62,816 bases of DNA from Streptococcus sp. HMSC034E03 (lineage in GTDB: Bacteria > Bacillota > Bacilli > Lactobacillales > Streptococcaceae), in contig NZ_KV804976.1 in the NCBI RefSeq assembly GCF_001811505.1, positions 2,127-64,942 of the forward strand. Reading direction: 5' to 3'. The position numbers were made by a program, and so were the translations under genes. The notes under the pieces were generated by a model. It ran no database searches. It saw only the letters and a list, made by a program, of their open reading frames with translations, and had not been told where the DNA came from. Of the stretch, positions 17,195 to 25,564 are shown one piece after another (positions within the stretch are counted from its first letter, which is position 1; each line of letters starts with the position of its first letter).

Positions 17195-18261
17195 TATTTA
17201 AACACCCACCTTCTTTGAATTTGATAACTAGCAAGGAACAAAATTGTATCAACTACTATTTTTATGGCAGTTTCAGATCCTGAAAACATATTCCAAAGAG
17301 CCGTCACCATTGCTGCGGATAACAACATTTGGAAAACAGCCAAGCTATAGTATTTTACAATCGTTCTCTGTATTCTTTTTTCACCATCAAAGACAAAGTT
17401 TTTATTCATTGTAAAGTTAAAATAAGATGATATTACTCTTGCCAAAATAGTCGATAGTAAGATTAATAATGCTCCCCTATGAATTCCTACAGCTAAGGCC
17501 CCCCAAAGGAAGAACTGAAACAATCCAATATCTAGCAAAAAAGAAGAAAGAGATGATAATAAATACTTAAAGAATGAAGCAAAGATTACTTTGTAAATTT
17601 TCAATGAGTCTTTAATAGGATTAAAATGTGTTTCCGCATTACCATCAAAATAAATCGTTTCAATAGTAATTTCTTGTATTGGGATAGCTTTATCAAACGT
17701 ATGAATGAGCATTTTGGTTTCATATTCGAAACGTTCACCTGGAATCTCTAACATTTCATTTAATATTGCTTTCGGAAATCCTCGTAATCCCGTTTGAGTG
17801 TCTGTTATTTTTCTCCCATAAAGTAGTTTAAATACTAATTTGGTCAGTTTATTACCGAATTTACTTTTTGGTGGTACATTTTCAGTATCGAAATCTCGAC
17901 AACCTAAAATTAGTGAATCAGGATAATTAGAAATCGTATCTACCATAGATAAGACATCCTCAACTCTATGTTGACCATCTGAATCTGCAGTAACAATTCC
18001 ATTAAACTCTTCTACATCTGACATTGTCAAAAAATAGTTAAAGGCATTTTTTAGTGCTCGACCTTTACCTAAATTTTTTGCATGAGTTAATATCCTACAA
18101 TTTTGTTCATCTCTTAACTGTTCAAAAATATATTTAAACTCTCTCCTACTCCCATCATCTACTATTAAAATATTTTCCAACCCTGCTTCTTTCAGTTTAA
18201 CTATATAATTATACAAATCTGAAGGTGGATTGAGTGCTGGGATGACGACTAATGTTTTCAT
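17194..18261 (-). CDS. GT2 glycosyltransferase fused to a GtrA-type flippase domain
   Basis: A 355-residue fusion. Residues 1 to about 225 are a dolichyl-phosphate-mannose-synthase-like GT2 domain: MKTLVVIPALNP, VDDGS, TADSDGQH (the DxD-type site) and DTQTGLRGFP, a GtrB/DPMS signature. Residues about 235-355 are four helices of a GtrA domain, with the typical SYFNFTMNKNFVF and the C-terminal YQIQRRWVFK. Such pairs make a polyprenyl-phosphate sugar and move it across the membrane. The start is supported by AAAGGAG six bases upstream and an extended -10 (TGATAGAAT) further up. It is the first gene of a coupled pair with the GT-C-like gene. Confidence 0.87.
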   Translation of the reverse strand: MKTLVVIPALNPPSDLYNYIVKLKEAGLENILIVDDGSRREFKYIFEQLRDEQNCRILTHAKNLGKGRALKNAFNYFLTMSDVEEFNGIVTADSDGQHRVEDVLSMVDTISNYPDSLILGCRDFDTENVPPKSKFGNKLTKLVFKLLYGRKITDTQTGLRGFPKAILNEMLEIPGERFEYETKMLIHTFDKAIPIQEITIETIYFDGNAETHFNPIKDSLKIYKVIFASFFKYLLSSLSSFLLDIGLFQFFLWGALAVGIHRGALLILLSTILARVISSYFNFTMNKNFVFDGEKRIQRTIVKYYSLAVFQMLLSAAMVTALWNMFSGSETAIKIVVDTILFLASYQIQRRWVFK

Positions 18262-18320
18262 GGAATCTCCTTTATCACCTACTAATATCCCCTTATAAAG
18301 GGCACAAACTTCCAAATAAC

Positions 18321-18329
18321 ATTCTATCA
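18321..18329 (-). promoter_or_regulatory. Extended -10 promoter of the GT2-GtrA operon
   Basis: TGATAGAAT on the minus strand, 59 bases before the start codon. A 12-base T-run (minus strand) occupies the -35 region. Confidence 0.5.
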
Positions 18330-18390
18330 TTTTTCCTAAAAAAAAAAAAGTATTTTCTGATTTTTATCCCCTTTATACTGACCCCTCCAT

Positions 18391-18419
18391 TTGAATTTTC
18401 CATGGAAAACCAGTATAAT
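18391..18419 (+). promoter_or_regulatory. mntE promoter with a 14-bp palindrome in the spacer
   Basis: TTGAAT (18391-18396), 17 bases and TATAAT (18414-18419). The spacer is almost entirely the perfect palindrome TTTTCCATGGAAAA (18396-18409), which is well placed to be an operator. Confidence 0.75.
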
Positions 18420-18452
18420 GATAGGATATGAAAATCCTAGAAAGGGAGTTAC

Positions 18453-19643
18453 ATGAATCAATCGTTTTCAAACTTGAAATTGGCTGAACGTGGTGCGATT
18501 ATCAGTATTTTAACCTATCTATTCTTGTCTGCAGCTAAGTTAGCTACAGGGCACCTCCTTCATTCGTCCAGTTTAGTGGCGGATGGTTTCAACAACGTTT
18601 CAGATATTGTCGCAAATGTGGCCCTCCTCATTGGGATTCGTTTGGCTCGCCAACCAGCAGATAGAGATCATCGCTTCGGCCACTGGAAAATAGAGGATTT
18701 GGCAAGTCTCATCACTTCCATCATCATGTTTTACGTTGGCTTTGATGTTCTACGGGACACCATTCAAAAGATACTCAGCCGAGAGCAAACGGTCATTGAC
18801 CCACTTGGGGCGACTCTAGGAATCATCTCTGCTATCATCATGTTTGCCGTTTATCTCTACAATACCCATCTGAGTAAGCAAGCTAAGTCCAAAGCTCTCA
18901 AGACAGCAGCCAAGGACAATTTGTCAGATGCCGTGACATCTCTTGGAACTTCTATTGCTATCCTGGCAAGTAGCTTCAACTATCCAATCGTGGATAAGTT
19001 GGTCGCTATTATCATTACCTTCTTTATTCTTAAAACTGCTTATGACATCTTTATCGAGTCATCCTTCAGCCTTTCTGATGGTTTTGATGAACACTTGCTG
19101 GAAGATTACCAAAAAGCTATCATGGAAATTCCTAAGATTAGCAAGGTCAAATCTCAACGCGGTCGTACTTACGGAAGCAACATTTATCTGGATATTACTC
19201 TCGAGATGAACCCAGACCTCTCTGTTTTTGAGAGTCACGAAATTGCAGATCAGGTTGAATCCATGTTATCAGAACGCTTTGGTATCTTTGATACCGATAT
19301 CCACATTGAACCAGCACCGATTCCTGAAGATGAAATTCTTGATAATGTCTATAAAAAATTGCTCATGAGAGAGCAACTAATTGACCAAGGAAATCAATTG
19401 GAAGAATTACTGGCAGAAGATTTTATTTATATTCGCCAAGACGGACTAGAACTAGACAAGGAAGCCTATAAGGAGGAAAAAGAATTAACCTCTGCTATCA
19501 AGGAACTTCACTTGACGTCCATTAGTCAGAAGACAAAACTCATCCGCTATCAGATTGGTGACACCATCCATACAAGTATCTGGCGCAGACATGAAACTTG
19601 GCAAAATATATTCCATCAGGAAACGAAAATTGAAAAAGACTAA
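18453..19643 (+). CDS. mntE: Manganese efflux protein MntE (cation diffusion facilitator)
   Basis: A 396-residue CDF transporter closely resembling pneumococcal MntE, which exports Mn2+. The N-terminal membrane domain carries the paired metal sites DGFNNVSD (helix 2) and DNLSDAVTS (helix 5). The cytoplasmic CDF C-terminal domain covers roughly residues 205-295, with IHIEPAP-type ending (DIHIEPAPIPEDE). A further 100-residue extension typical of the streptococcal protein follows. AAAGGGAG lies 7 bases before the ATG. The gene has its own strong promoter with an embedded palindrome and a shared terminator at its 3' end. A second manganese exporter, mgtA, lies on the opposite strand beyond the glycosylation pair. 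Confidence 0.93.
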   Translation: MNQSFSNLKLAERGAIISILTYLFLSAAKLATGHLLHSSSLVADGFNNVSDIVANVALLIGIRLARQPADRDHRFGHWKIEDLASLITSIIMFYVGFDVLRDTIQKILSREQTVIDPLGATLGIISAIIMFAVYLYNTHLSKQAKSKALKTAAKDNLSDAVTSLGTSIAILASSFNYPIVDKLVAIIITFFILKTAYDIFIESSFSLSDGFDEHLLEDYQKAIMEIPKISKVKSQRGRTYGSNIYLDITLEMNPDLSVFESHEIADQVESMLSERFGIFDTDIHIEPAPIPEDEILDNVYKKLLMREQLIDQGNQLEELLAEDFIYIRQDGLELDKEAYKEEKELTSAIKELHLTSISQKTKLIRYQIGDTIHTSIWRRHETWQNIFHQETKIEKD

Positions 19644-19648
19644 AGAAA

Positions 19649-19680
19649 GAGGCCGGGACAAATCCCGACCTCATTTTTTA
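19649..19680. terminator. Bidirectional terminator between mntE and scrK
   Basis: GAGGCCGGGA and TCCCGACCTC form a 10-base stem with one mismatch and a CAAA loop, then ATTTTTTA. It is a variant of the repeat-type terminators at 1-30 and 58763-58792 and lies between convergent genes. Confidence 0.75.
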
Positions 19681-19683
19681 TAC

Positions 19684-20571
19684 TTATTTTGCTACGCTCT
19701 TAGCAAGAACGAAGTTTCCAAGTGTAGCCGAACCATTACCTGCAACAGCTGGTGTCACGATATAGTCGCGTACATCCGGAACTGGTAGGTAACCATTGAG
19801 TAAGGATATGAATTTCTCACGGACACGGTCAAGCATGTGTTGTTGGGCCATAACCCCACCACCAAATACGATAACGTCTGGACGGAAGGTTACAGTTGCG
19901 TTGACTGCAGCTTGAGCGATATAGTAGGCTTGAACATCCCATACAGAACTGTTCAATTCGATGTTTTCACCACGAATTCCTGTACGAGCTTCTAAGCTTG
20001 GACCAGCCGCAAAGCCTTCCAAACATCCTTTGTGGAAAGGACAAACACCGTTGAATTCTTTTTCAATATCCATTGGGTGTTTAGCCACGTAGTAGTGACC
20101 CATCTCAGGGTGACCCACGCCACCGATAAACTCACCACGTTGGATGACACCTGCACCGATACCTGTCCCGATTGTGTAGTAAACCAAGTTCTCGATACGG
20201 CCACCAGCATTGTTACGGGCAACCACTTCACCGTAGGCAGAGCTGTTTACGTCTGTAGTGAAGTACATTGGCACGTTTAGGGCGCGACGAAGGGAACCAA
20301 GCAAGTCCACATTTGCCCAGTGAGGTTTTGGAGTTGTTGTGATAAAGCCATAAGTTTTTGAGTTTTTGTCAATATCAATGGGACCAAATGAACCAATTGC
20401 AAGACCTGCAAGATTATCAAATTTTGAAAAGAACTCGATGGTTTTATCGATTGTCTCGATAGGAGTTGTTGTTGGAAATTGTGTTTTTTCTACAATGTTA
20501 AAGTTTTCATCACCGACAGCACAGACAAATTTTGTACCGCCCGCTTCCAAGCTTCCATATAATTTTGTCAT
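19684..20571 (-). CDS. scrK: Fructokinase (ROK family)
   Basis: Phosphorylates the fructose released from sucrose-6-phosphate. The 295-residue ROK kinase starts MTKLYGSLEAGGTKFVCAVG (phosphate-binding loop), has IGSFGPID, YYTIGTGIGAGVI, and the ROK zinc site GHPEMGHYY...CPFHKGCLEGFAAGPS (His plus three Cys). GAGG lies 7 bases before the ATG and an extended -10 (TGCTATAAT) about 28 bases upstream. It follows scrA on the same strand, but a BOX element and a 13-base-stem hairpin lie between, so it is probably transcribed mainly from its own promoter. Confidence 0.93.
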   Translation of the reverse strand: MTKLYGSLEAGGTKFVCAVGDENFNIVEKTQFPTTTPIETIDKTIEFFSKFDNLAGLAIGSFGPIDIDKNSKTYGFITTTPKPHWANVDLLGSLRRALNVPMYFTTDVNSSAYGEVVARNNAGGRIENLVYYTIGTGIGAGVIQRGEFIGGVGHPEMGHYYVAKHPMDIEKEFNGVCPFHKGCLEGFAAGPSLEARTGIRGENIELNSSVWDVQAYYIAQAAVNATVTFRPDVIVFGGGVMAQQHMLDRVREKFISLLNGYLPVPDVRDYIVTPAVAGNGSATLGNFVLAKSVAK

Positions 20572-20598
20572 GATAAACCTCTAGTTTTTATTTTCTCT

Positions 20599-20607
20599 AT
20601 TATAGCA
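20599..20607 (-). promoter_or_regulatory. Extended -10 promoter of scrK
   Basis: TGCTATAAT on the minus strand, 28 bases before scrK. The 307-base gap between scrK and scrA otherwise holds the hairpin at 20671-20703 and the BOX element. Confidence 0.6.
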
Positions 20608-20670
20608 TAATTCCAGAAGGAAAGTTGCCCTATATTTTAGTTTTTCCTCTGTAAATTTTAAGATTCAATC

Positions 20671-20703
20671 AAAAACGAACAAACATGACATTTGTTCGTT
20701 TTT
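20671..20703 (-). terminator. Terminator-like hairpin between scrA and scrK
   Basis: A perfect 13-base stem (AAAAACGAACAAA with TTTGTTCGTTTTT, 7-base loop). A/T-runs on both sides allow termination in either direction. It should separate scrA from scrK transcription. Confidence 0.75.
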
Positions 20704-20727
20704 TGATCTATTAAATCGAAAGTAGTG

Positions 20728-20879
20728 TACTCAATGAAAATCAAAGAACAAACTAGGAATCGAGCTGCGGATTGCTCAAAGCACGGCTTTGAGGTTGTAG
20801 ATAGAACTGACGAAGTCAGTAACACATACATACGGCAAAGCGAGTATGACGCAGTTTGAATTTGATTTTCGAAGAGTAT
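20728..20879 (-). repeat. BOX element (boxA-boxB-boxC order on the minus strand)
   Basis: About 150 bases matching the streptococcal BOX repeat. Read on the minus strand it runs from TACTCTTCGAAAATC (boxA edge), through the boxB core ACTGACTTCGTCAGTTCTA, to boxC ending TTTTCATTGAGTA. One boxB copy is present. BOX elements are small non-autonomous mobile repeats known from S. pneumoniae and relatives. Its 5' edge abuts the scrA stop codon: the last base of the TAA is also the first base of the element's usual ATACTC terminus. Confidence 0.85.
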
Positions 20880-22762
20880 TAAGCTTTAACTTCGATGATT
20901 GCATCACCTTTAGCAACTGATCCAGAAGCAACTGGATTTACTGAAGCAAAGTCTGCAGTGTTTGTCACGATAACCATTGTTGTGTTATCAAGACCTACAG
21001 CAGCAATCTTAGCTGAGTCAAATGTTCCAAGAACATCTCCAGCTTTAACCTTGTCACCTTGAGCAACTTTTTGGTCAAATCCTTCACCGTTCATTGAAAC
21101 AGTGTCGATACCCACGTGGATCAAGATTTCAGCTCCGTTTGCAGTTTTCAAACCATAAGCATGTCCTGTTGGGAAGACGATTGTCACTTCAGCATCAGCT
21201 GGGGCGTAAACAACATCTTGACTAGGTTTTACAGCGATACCTTGACCCATAGCTCCACTTGAGAAGACTGGGTCATTAACATCTGAAAGAGCAACGACGT
21301 CACCAACGATTGGTGTTTGGATGACACCTTCGCTAGGTGCAACAACAGTACCAGTTACTGCTTCGTCAGCCAAACGTTCAGTTGTAGCTTCTGAAGCCAC
21401 TTCTGCTTCATCTTCATAACCAAACATGTAAGTAAGAGCAAAACCAAGAGCGAATGATACAGCTACCATAAGAAGGTATTGTGGAAGTTGTCCGTTACCA
21501 ATGTAAAGCATTGTACCAGGGATGATTGTGATACCATTACCAGTACCAGCAAGTCCAAGGATAGATGCCAATCCACCACCGATTGCACCAGCAATCAATG
21601 AAAGGAAGAATGGTTTACGGAAACGCAAGTTAACCCCGAAGATAGCAGGCTCAGTAATACCTAGGAAGGCAGAAAGAGCAGCTGGGAAAGCAAGTGTTTT
21701 AAGTTTAGGATTTTTAGTTTTCACACCAACGGCTACTGTCGCAGCACCTTGAGCAGTCATGGCAGCTGTGATGATAGCGTTGAATGGGTTAGCATGGTCA
21801 GCAGCAAGCAATTGAACTTCAAGCAAGTTGAAGATGTGGTGAACACCTGATACGACGATTAATTGGTGAACTCCACCAATCAAGAAACCACCAAGTCCGA
21901 ATGGCAAGTTAAGAATTGCTTTAGTTCCAATGAGGATGTAGTTTTCAACAACGTGGAAGACTGGTCCGATAACAAACAATCCAAGAATTGACATTACAAG
22001 GAGTGTTACGAACGGTGTTACCAAGAGGTCAAGTACATCTGGAACAACCTTGCGAACTGCTTTTTCAAACTTAGCTCCGACAACCCCGATAATGAAGGCT
22101 GGAAGAACTGAACCTTGCAAACCTACAACTGGGATAAATCCGAAGAACTGCATTGCAGTTACTTCACCACCAGACGCAACAGCCCAGGCATTTGGAAGTG
22201 AACCAGAAACGAGCATCATACCAAGAACGATACCAACGGCTGGGTTACCACCGAATACACGGAAGGTTGACCAAACAACCAAACCTGGCAAGATGATGAA
22301 GGCTGTGTCAGTCAAGATTTGAGTGTAAGTTGTCACATCTTCTGGAAGTGTCATTCCAAGAGCATTCAAGAGACCACGAACACCCATGAAGAGACCAGTT
22401 GCTACGATAACTGGAATGATTGGAACAAAGACGTCACCAAAAGTACGGATGGCACGTTGGAACCAATTTCCTTGTTTAGCAGCTTCTGCCTTCATCTCAT
22501 CCTTAGATGTCGTTGGCAAACCAAGAGCTACGACTTCGTCGTACATCTTGTTTACTGTACCTGTACCAAAAATGATTTGGTATTGACCTGAGTTAAAGAA
22601 AGCACCTTGAACTTTTTCCAAGTTCTCGATAGCATCTTTGTTGATCTTCGCTTCATCTTTCACCATAACACGAAGGCGAGTCGCACAGTGGGCTACACTG
22701 TTAACGTTCTCACGTCCACCCAAGGCTTCGATGACTTTTTTTGCAATTTCTGTATTGGTCAT
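20879..22762 (-). CDS. scrA: Sucrose-specific PTS transporter, EIIBCA
   Basis: Imports sucrose and phosphorylates it to sucrose-6-phosphate. The 627-residue protein has EIIB at the N-terminus with the phosphorylated Cys in NVNSVAHCATRLRV, the glucose/sucrose-family EIIC domain of about ten helices (roughly residues 105-455), and a fused EIIA domain with the active His in EILIHVGIDTVSMNGEGF. The ATG at 22762 is chosen over a TTG two codons earlier because AGGAG is 10 bases from the ATG and only 4 from the TTG. It is divergent from scrB-scrR, with a ScrR-like operator over its -35. The stop codon is fused to a BOX element. Confidence 0.94.
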   Translation of the reverse strand: MTNTEIAKKVIEALGGRENVNSVAHCATRLRVMVKDEAKINKDAIENLEKVQGAFFNSGQYQIIFGTGTVNKMYDEVVALGLPTTSKDEMKAEAAKQGNWFQRAIRTFGDVFVPIIPVIVATGLFMGVRGLLNALGMTLPEDVTTYTQILTDTAFIILPGLVVWSTFRVFGGNPAVGIVLGMMLVSGSLPNAWAVASGGEVTAMQFFGFIPVVGLQGSVLPAFIIGVVGAKFEKAVRKVVPDVLDLLVTPFVTLLVMSILGLFVIGPVFHVVENYILIGTKAILNLPFGLGGFLIGGVHQLIVVSGVHHIFNLLEVQLLAADHANPFNAIITAAMTAQGAATVAVGVKTKNPKLKTLAFPAALSAFLGITEPAIFGVNLRFRKPFFLSLIAGAIGGGLASILGLAGTGNGITIIPGTMLYIGNGQLPQYLLMVAVSFALGFALTYMFGYEDEAEVASEATTERLADEAVTGTVVAPSEGVIQTPIVGDVVALSDVNDPVFSSGAMGQGIAVKPSQDVVYAPADAEVTIVFPTGHAYGLKTANGAEILIHVGIDTVSMNGEGFDQKVAQGDKVKAGDVLGTFDSAKIAAVGLDNTTMVIVTNTADFASVNPVASGSVAKGDAIIEVKA

Positions 22763-22799
22763 TTGCAAAAATCTCCTTATAAAAAAATTTGTTCTTGTT

Positions 22800-22813
22800 T
22801 GAAAGCGATTTTA
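22800..22813 (+). promoter_or_regulatory. cre-like site in the scrA leader
   Basis: TGAAAGCGATTTTA matches the CcpA consensus TGWAARCGYTWNCW at 12 of 14 positions. It lies downstream of the scrA -10, where a bound CcpA could block elongation. Carbon catabolite control of scrA would be expected. Confidence 0.45.
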
Positions 22814-22830
22814 CTCGCCTCACGAATATT

Positions 22831-22868
22831 ATTCTATCACGTTTTAAAAATATGTCAAGCGTTTTGCA
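22831..22868 (-). promoter_or_regulatory. scrA promoter with overlapping ScrR-like operator
   Basis: On the minus strand TTGACA (22853-22858), 16 bases and TAGAAT (22831-22836), with TG in the extended position. The 16-base operator TGTCAAGCGTTTTGCA (plus strand 22853-22868) covers the -35 and matches the scrB-side site at 13 of 16 bases; the central CG is typical of LacI-family operators. Confidence 0.65.
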
Positions 22869-23021
22869 GAAAAAATTTTGCTATTTTTTATTTTTTGATT
22901 GTTTTTGCTATTTTTTTCATCAACACAGCCATAACACCCTCTAAAATCAAGGTTTTTACTTTAAAGTTTTCAAAAACTTCCATATTTTCATCATTTTTCA
23001 TAAAATTACGTTCCTAGATTC

Positions 23022-23061
23022 TGTCAATCGTTTGACATTTTTTTCTTTAATTTAGTGTAAA
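23022..23061 (+). promoter_or_regulatory. scrB promoter with overlapping ScrR-like operator
   Basis: The inverted repeat TGTCAATCGTTTGACA (23022-23037) contains the -35 TTGACA (23032-23037). A weak -10 (TGTAAA, 23056-23061) follows after 18 bases. A second LacI-like palindrome, AAACGTTT, is centred at 23085/23086 before the gene. The rest of the 363-base scrA-scrB gap is AT-rich and holds no gene that I can see. Confidence 0.6.
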
Positions 23062-23125
23062 AGACTTGCTTTTTTATAAGGAAACGTTTACTATTAAGAT
23101 AGTAGAATTTATGGAGGAAATAGAA

Positions 23126-24580
23126 ATGGAATGGACTACTGAACGTCGTTACAGACGTTATGAAGATTGGACACAAGAAGAAAGAAAAGAAATCCAAGAA
23201 AAGATGGCGCAATCCCCATGGCATGTCAGCTATCACATTGAACCAAAGGAAGGACTTCTCAACGATCCAAACGGTTTTTCTTATTTTGATGGTAAGTGGA
23301 TTGTCTTTTACCAAAACTTCCCCTTTGGAGCAGCCCACGGCTTGAAATCTTGGGTTCAACTTGAGAGTGATGATTTGGTGCACTTTACTGAAACAGGTGT
23401 TAAAATCTTACCTGATACTCCACTGGATAGCCACGGCGCTTACTCAGGATCTGCTATGCAGTTTGATAATAAATTGTTCCTATTCTATACAGGAAATGTC
23501 CGTGATGAAAATTGGGTACGCCACCCTTATCAGATTGGTGCCTTGATGGATAAGGATGGAAATATTAAAAAGATTGATAAAATCTTGATTGATCAGCCTG
23601 CTGATGCTACTGACCACTTCCGCGATCCACAGATTTTCAACTTTAAAGGACAATACTACGCTATCGTTGGTGGTCAAGACTTGGAGAAAAAAGGTTTTGT
23701 CCGTCTCTACAAAGCGGTCGATAACGATTATACAAACTGGCAAGAAGTTGGTGATTTGGACTTTAACAACGACCGTACTGCCTATATGATGGAGTGCCCG
23801 AACCTCGTCTTTGTTGGAGAACAGCCTGTCCTTCTCTACTGTCCACAAGGTTTGGATAAAAAGGTTCTTGACTATGATAATATCTATCCAAATATGTACA
23901 AAATCGGTGCTTCCTTTGATCCTGAAAATGCACGTATGGTAGATGTGTCTGAACTTCACAATCTTGATTATGGATTTGAAGCCTATGCCACTCAAGCCTT
24001 TAACGCTCCTGATGGTCGCGCCCTAGCAGTCAGCTGGCTTGGTTTACCAGATGTTTCTTACCCATCTGACCGTTTTGACCACCAAGGAACTTTTTCATTA
24101 GTCAAAGAACTTACCATTAAAGATGGCAAACTCTATCAGTACCCTGTAGCAGCTATCCAGGACCTCCGAGCTTCAAAAGAGGAATTTTCAAATCGTTCTG
24201 AAACTAAAAATACCTATGAACTTGAGCTTAACCTTGAAGCAAATAGCCAAAGCGAAATCGTTCTTCTTGCTGATAAAGACGGTAAGGGACTCTCTATCAA
24301 TTTTGACCTTGTCAATGGTCAAGTTACCGTTGACCGCAGTAAAGCAGGTGAGCAATATGCTCAAGAATTTGGAACTACTCGCTCATGCTCAGTTGCTAAT
24401 CAAGCTACTACTGTAAATATCTTCATCGATAATTCAGTCTTTGAAATTTTCATCAATAAAGGAGAAAAAGTATTTTCTGGTCGTGTATTCCCACATGCGG
24501 ATCAAAATGGAATCCTCATTAAATCTGGAAACCCAACTGGAACTTACTACAAATTAGAATATGGTCGCAAAACTAACTGA
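23126..24580 (+). CDS. scrB: Sucrose-6-phosphate hydrolase (GH32)
   Basis: Splits sucrose-6-phosphate into glucose-6-phosphate and fructose in the cytoplasm. The 484-residue GH32 enzyme has the nucleophile motif LLNDPNGFSYFDG near residue 48, FRDP (transition-state Asp) near residue 170 and MECPN (acid/base Glu) near residue 225, then the C-terminal beta-sandwich. The ATG at 23126 has GGAGG eight bases upstream; an ATG five codons earlier contains that ribosome site within its own codons and is unlikely. It is the first gene of scrB-scrR, and scrR begins inside its last 20 bases. Confidence 0.94.
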   Translation: MEWTTERRYRRYEDWTQEERKEIQEKMAQSPWHVSYHIEPKEGLLNDPNGFSYFDGKWIVFYQNFPFGAAHGLKSWVQLESDDLVHFTETGVKILPDTPLDSHGAYSGSAMQFDNKLFLFYTGNVRDENWVRHPYQIGALMDKDGNIKKIDKILIDQPADATDHFRDPQIFNFKGQYYAIVGGQDLEKKGFVRLYKAVDNDYTNWQEVGDLDFNNDRTAYMMECPNLVFVGEQPVLLYCPQGLDKKVLDYDNIYPNMYKIGASFDPENARMVDVSELHNLDYGFEAYATQAFNAPDGRALAVSWLGLPDVSYPSDRFDHQGTFSLVKELTIKDGKLYQYPVAAIQDLRASKEEFSNRSETKNTYELELNLEANSQSEIVLLADKDGKGLSINFDLVNGQVTVDRSKAGEQYAQEFGTTRSCSVANQATTVNIFIDNSVFEIFINKGEKVFSGRVFPHADQNGILIKSGNPTGTYYKLEYGRKTN

Positions 24581-25526
24581 TGTCGCAAAATTAGCTGGCG
24601 TCAGCCCAACTACTGTCTCACGTGTTATCAATAAAAAGGGCTACCTGTCAGAAAAAACTATTCAAAAGGTTAAGGATGCCATGCGTGAATTGGGCTATAA
24701 ACCCAACAACCTAGCTCGTAGCCTCCAAGGGAAATCAGCCAAGTTAATTGGGTTGATTTTCCCAAAAATCAGCCATGTTTTCTATGCTGAATTGATTGAC
24801 AAATTGGAACACGAACTCTTCAAAAAAGGCTACAAGACAATCATCTGTAACAGTGAGCACGATTCGGAAAAAGAACGTGAATATCTTGAAATGCTAGAAG
24901 CCAACCAAGTGGACGGCATTATCTCTGGTAGCCATAACTTAGGGATTGAAGACTACAATCGCGTAACAGCTCCAATTATTTCTTTTGACCGTAACCTATC
25001 ACCAGACATTCCTGTCGTTTCCTCTGATAACTATGCTGGTGGAGTCCTTGCAGCTCAAACTTTAGCGAAAACTGGAGCTAAGTCTGTCATTATGATTACA
25101 GGTAATGATAACTCCAATTCACCAACTGGACTTCGCCATGCTGGTTTTGCTTCAATCTTACCCAAGGCTCCCATTATCAATGTTTCCAGTGACTTTTCAC
25201 CCCTTCGAAAAGAAATGGAAATCAAAACTATCCTAACCAAACAAAAACCAGATGCTATTTTCGCATCAGACGATTTAACAGCCATCTTGGTTATGAAGAT
25301 TGCTCAGGAACTTGGTATCTCTGTTCCAGAACAACTCAAGGTTATTGGTTACGATGGAACTTATTTTATCGAGAATTTCTATCCTCACCTTACTACCATT
25401 AAACAACCCTTGGAAGAAATTGCTCGCCTGACAGTTGATTTACTACTTCAAAAAATCGAAGGAAAAGAAGTTGCCACAACCGGTTATTTCTTACCAGTTT
25501 CCCTCCTACCAGGAAAAAGTATTTAA
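24561..25526 (+). CDS. scrR: Sucrose operon repressor ScrR (LacI family)
   Basis: A 321-residue LacI/GalR regulator. The N-terminal helix-turn-helix LTDVAKLAGVSPTTVSRVIN is followed by the hinge helix region NNLARSLQGKSAKLIG and a periplasmic-binding-protein-like effector domain (DGIISGSHN, SSDNYAGG, AIFASDDLTA). It should bind the two matched operators in the scrA-scrB gap and release them when sucrose-6-phosphate or fructose is present. Its ATG lies 20 bases inside scrB, and no separate ribosome site is obvious, so translation is probably coupled. A strong bidirectional terminator follows. Confidence 0.93.
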   Translation: MVAKLTDVAKLAGVSPTTVSRVINKKGYLSEKTIQKVKDAMRELGYKPNNLARSLQGKSAKLIGLIFPKISHVFYAELIDKLEHELFKKGYKTIICNSEHDSEKEREYLEMLEANQVDGIISGSHNLGIEDYNRVTAPIISFDRNLSPDIPVVSSDNYAGGVLAAQTLAKTGAKSVIMITGNDNSNSPTGLRHAGFASILPKAPIINVSSDFSPLRKEMEIKTILTKQKPDAIFASDDLTAILVMKIAQELGISVPEQLKVIGYDGTYFIENFYPHLTTIKQPLEEIARLTVDLLLQKIEGKEVATTGYFLPVSLLPGKSI

Positions 25527-25531
25527 ACAAA

Positions 25532-25564
25532 AAGAGTCTGAGACAAAATAGTTCTCAGACTCTT
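25532..25564. terminator. Bidirectional terminator between scrR and the bacteriocin-like pair
   Basis: A 12-base perfect stem (AAGAGTCTGAGA with TCTCAGACTCTT) with T-rich sequence on the minus-strand side and AATTTA on the plus side. It overlaps the stop codon of the small membrane gene. Confidence 0.8.

Noticed and set aside
23480..23995. 171-codon open frame on the minus strand
   Set aside because: Antisense shadow of scrB, without expression signals or recognisable domains.
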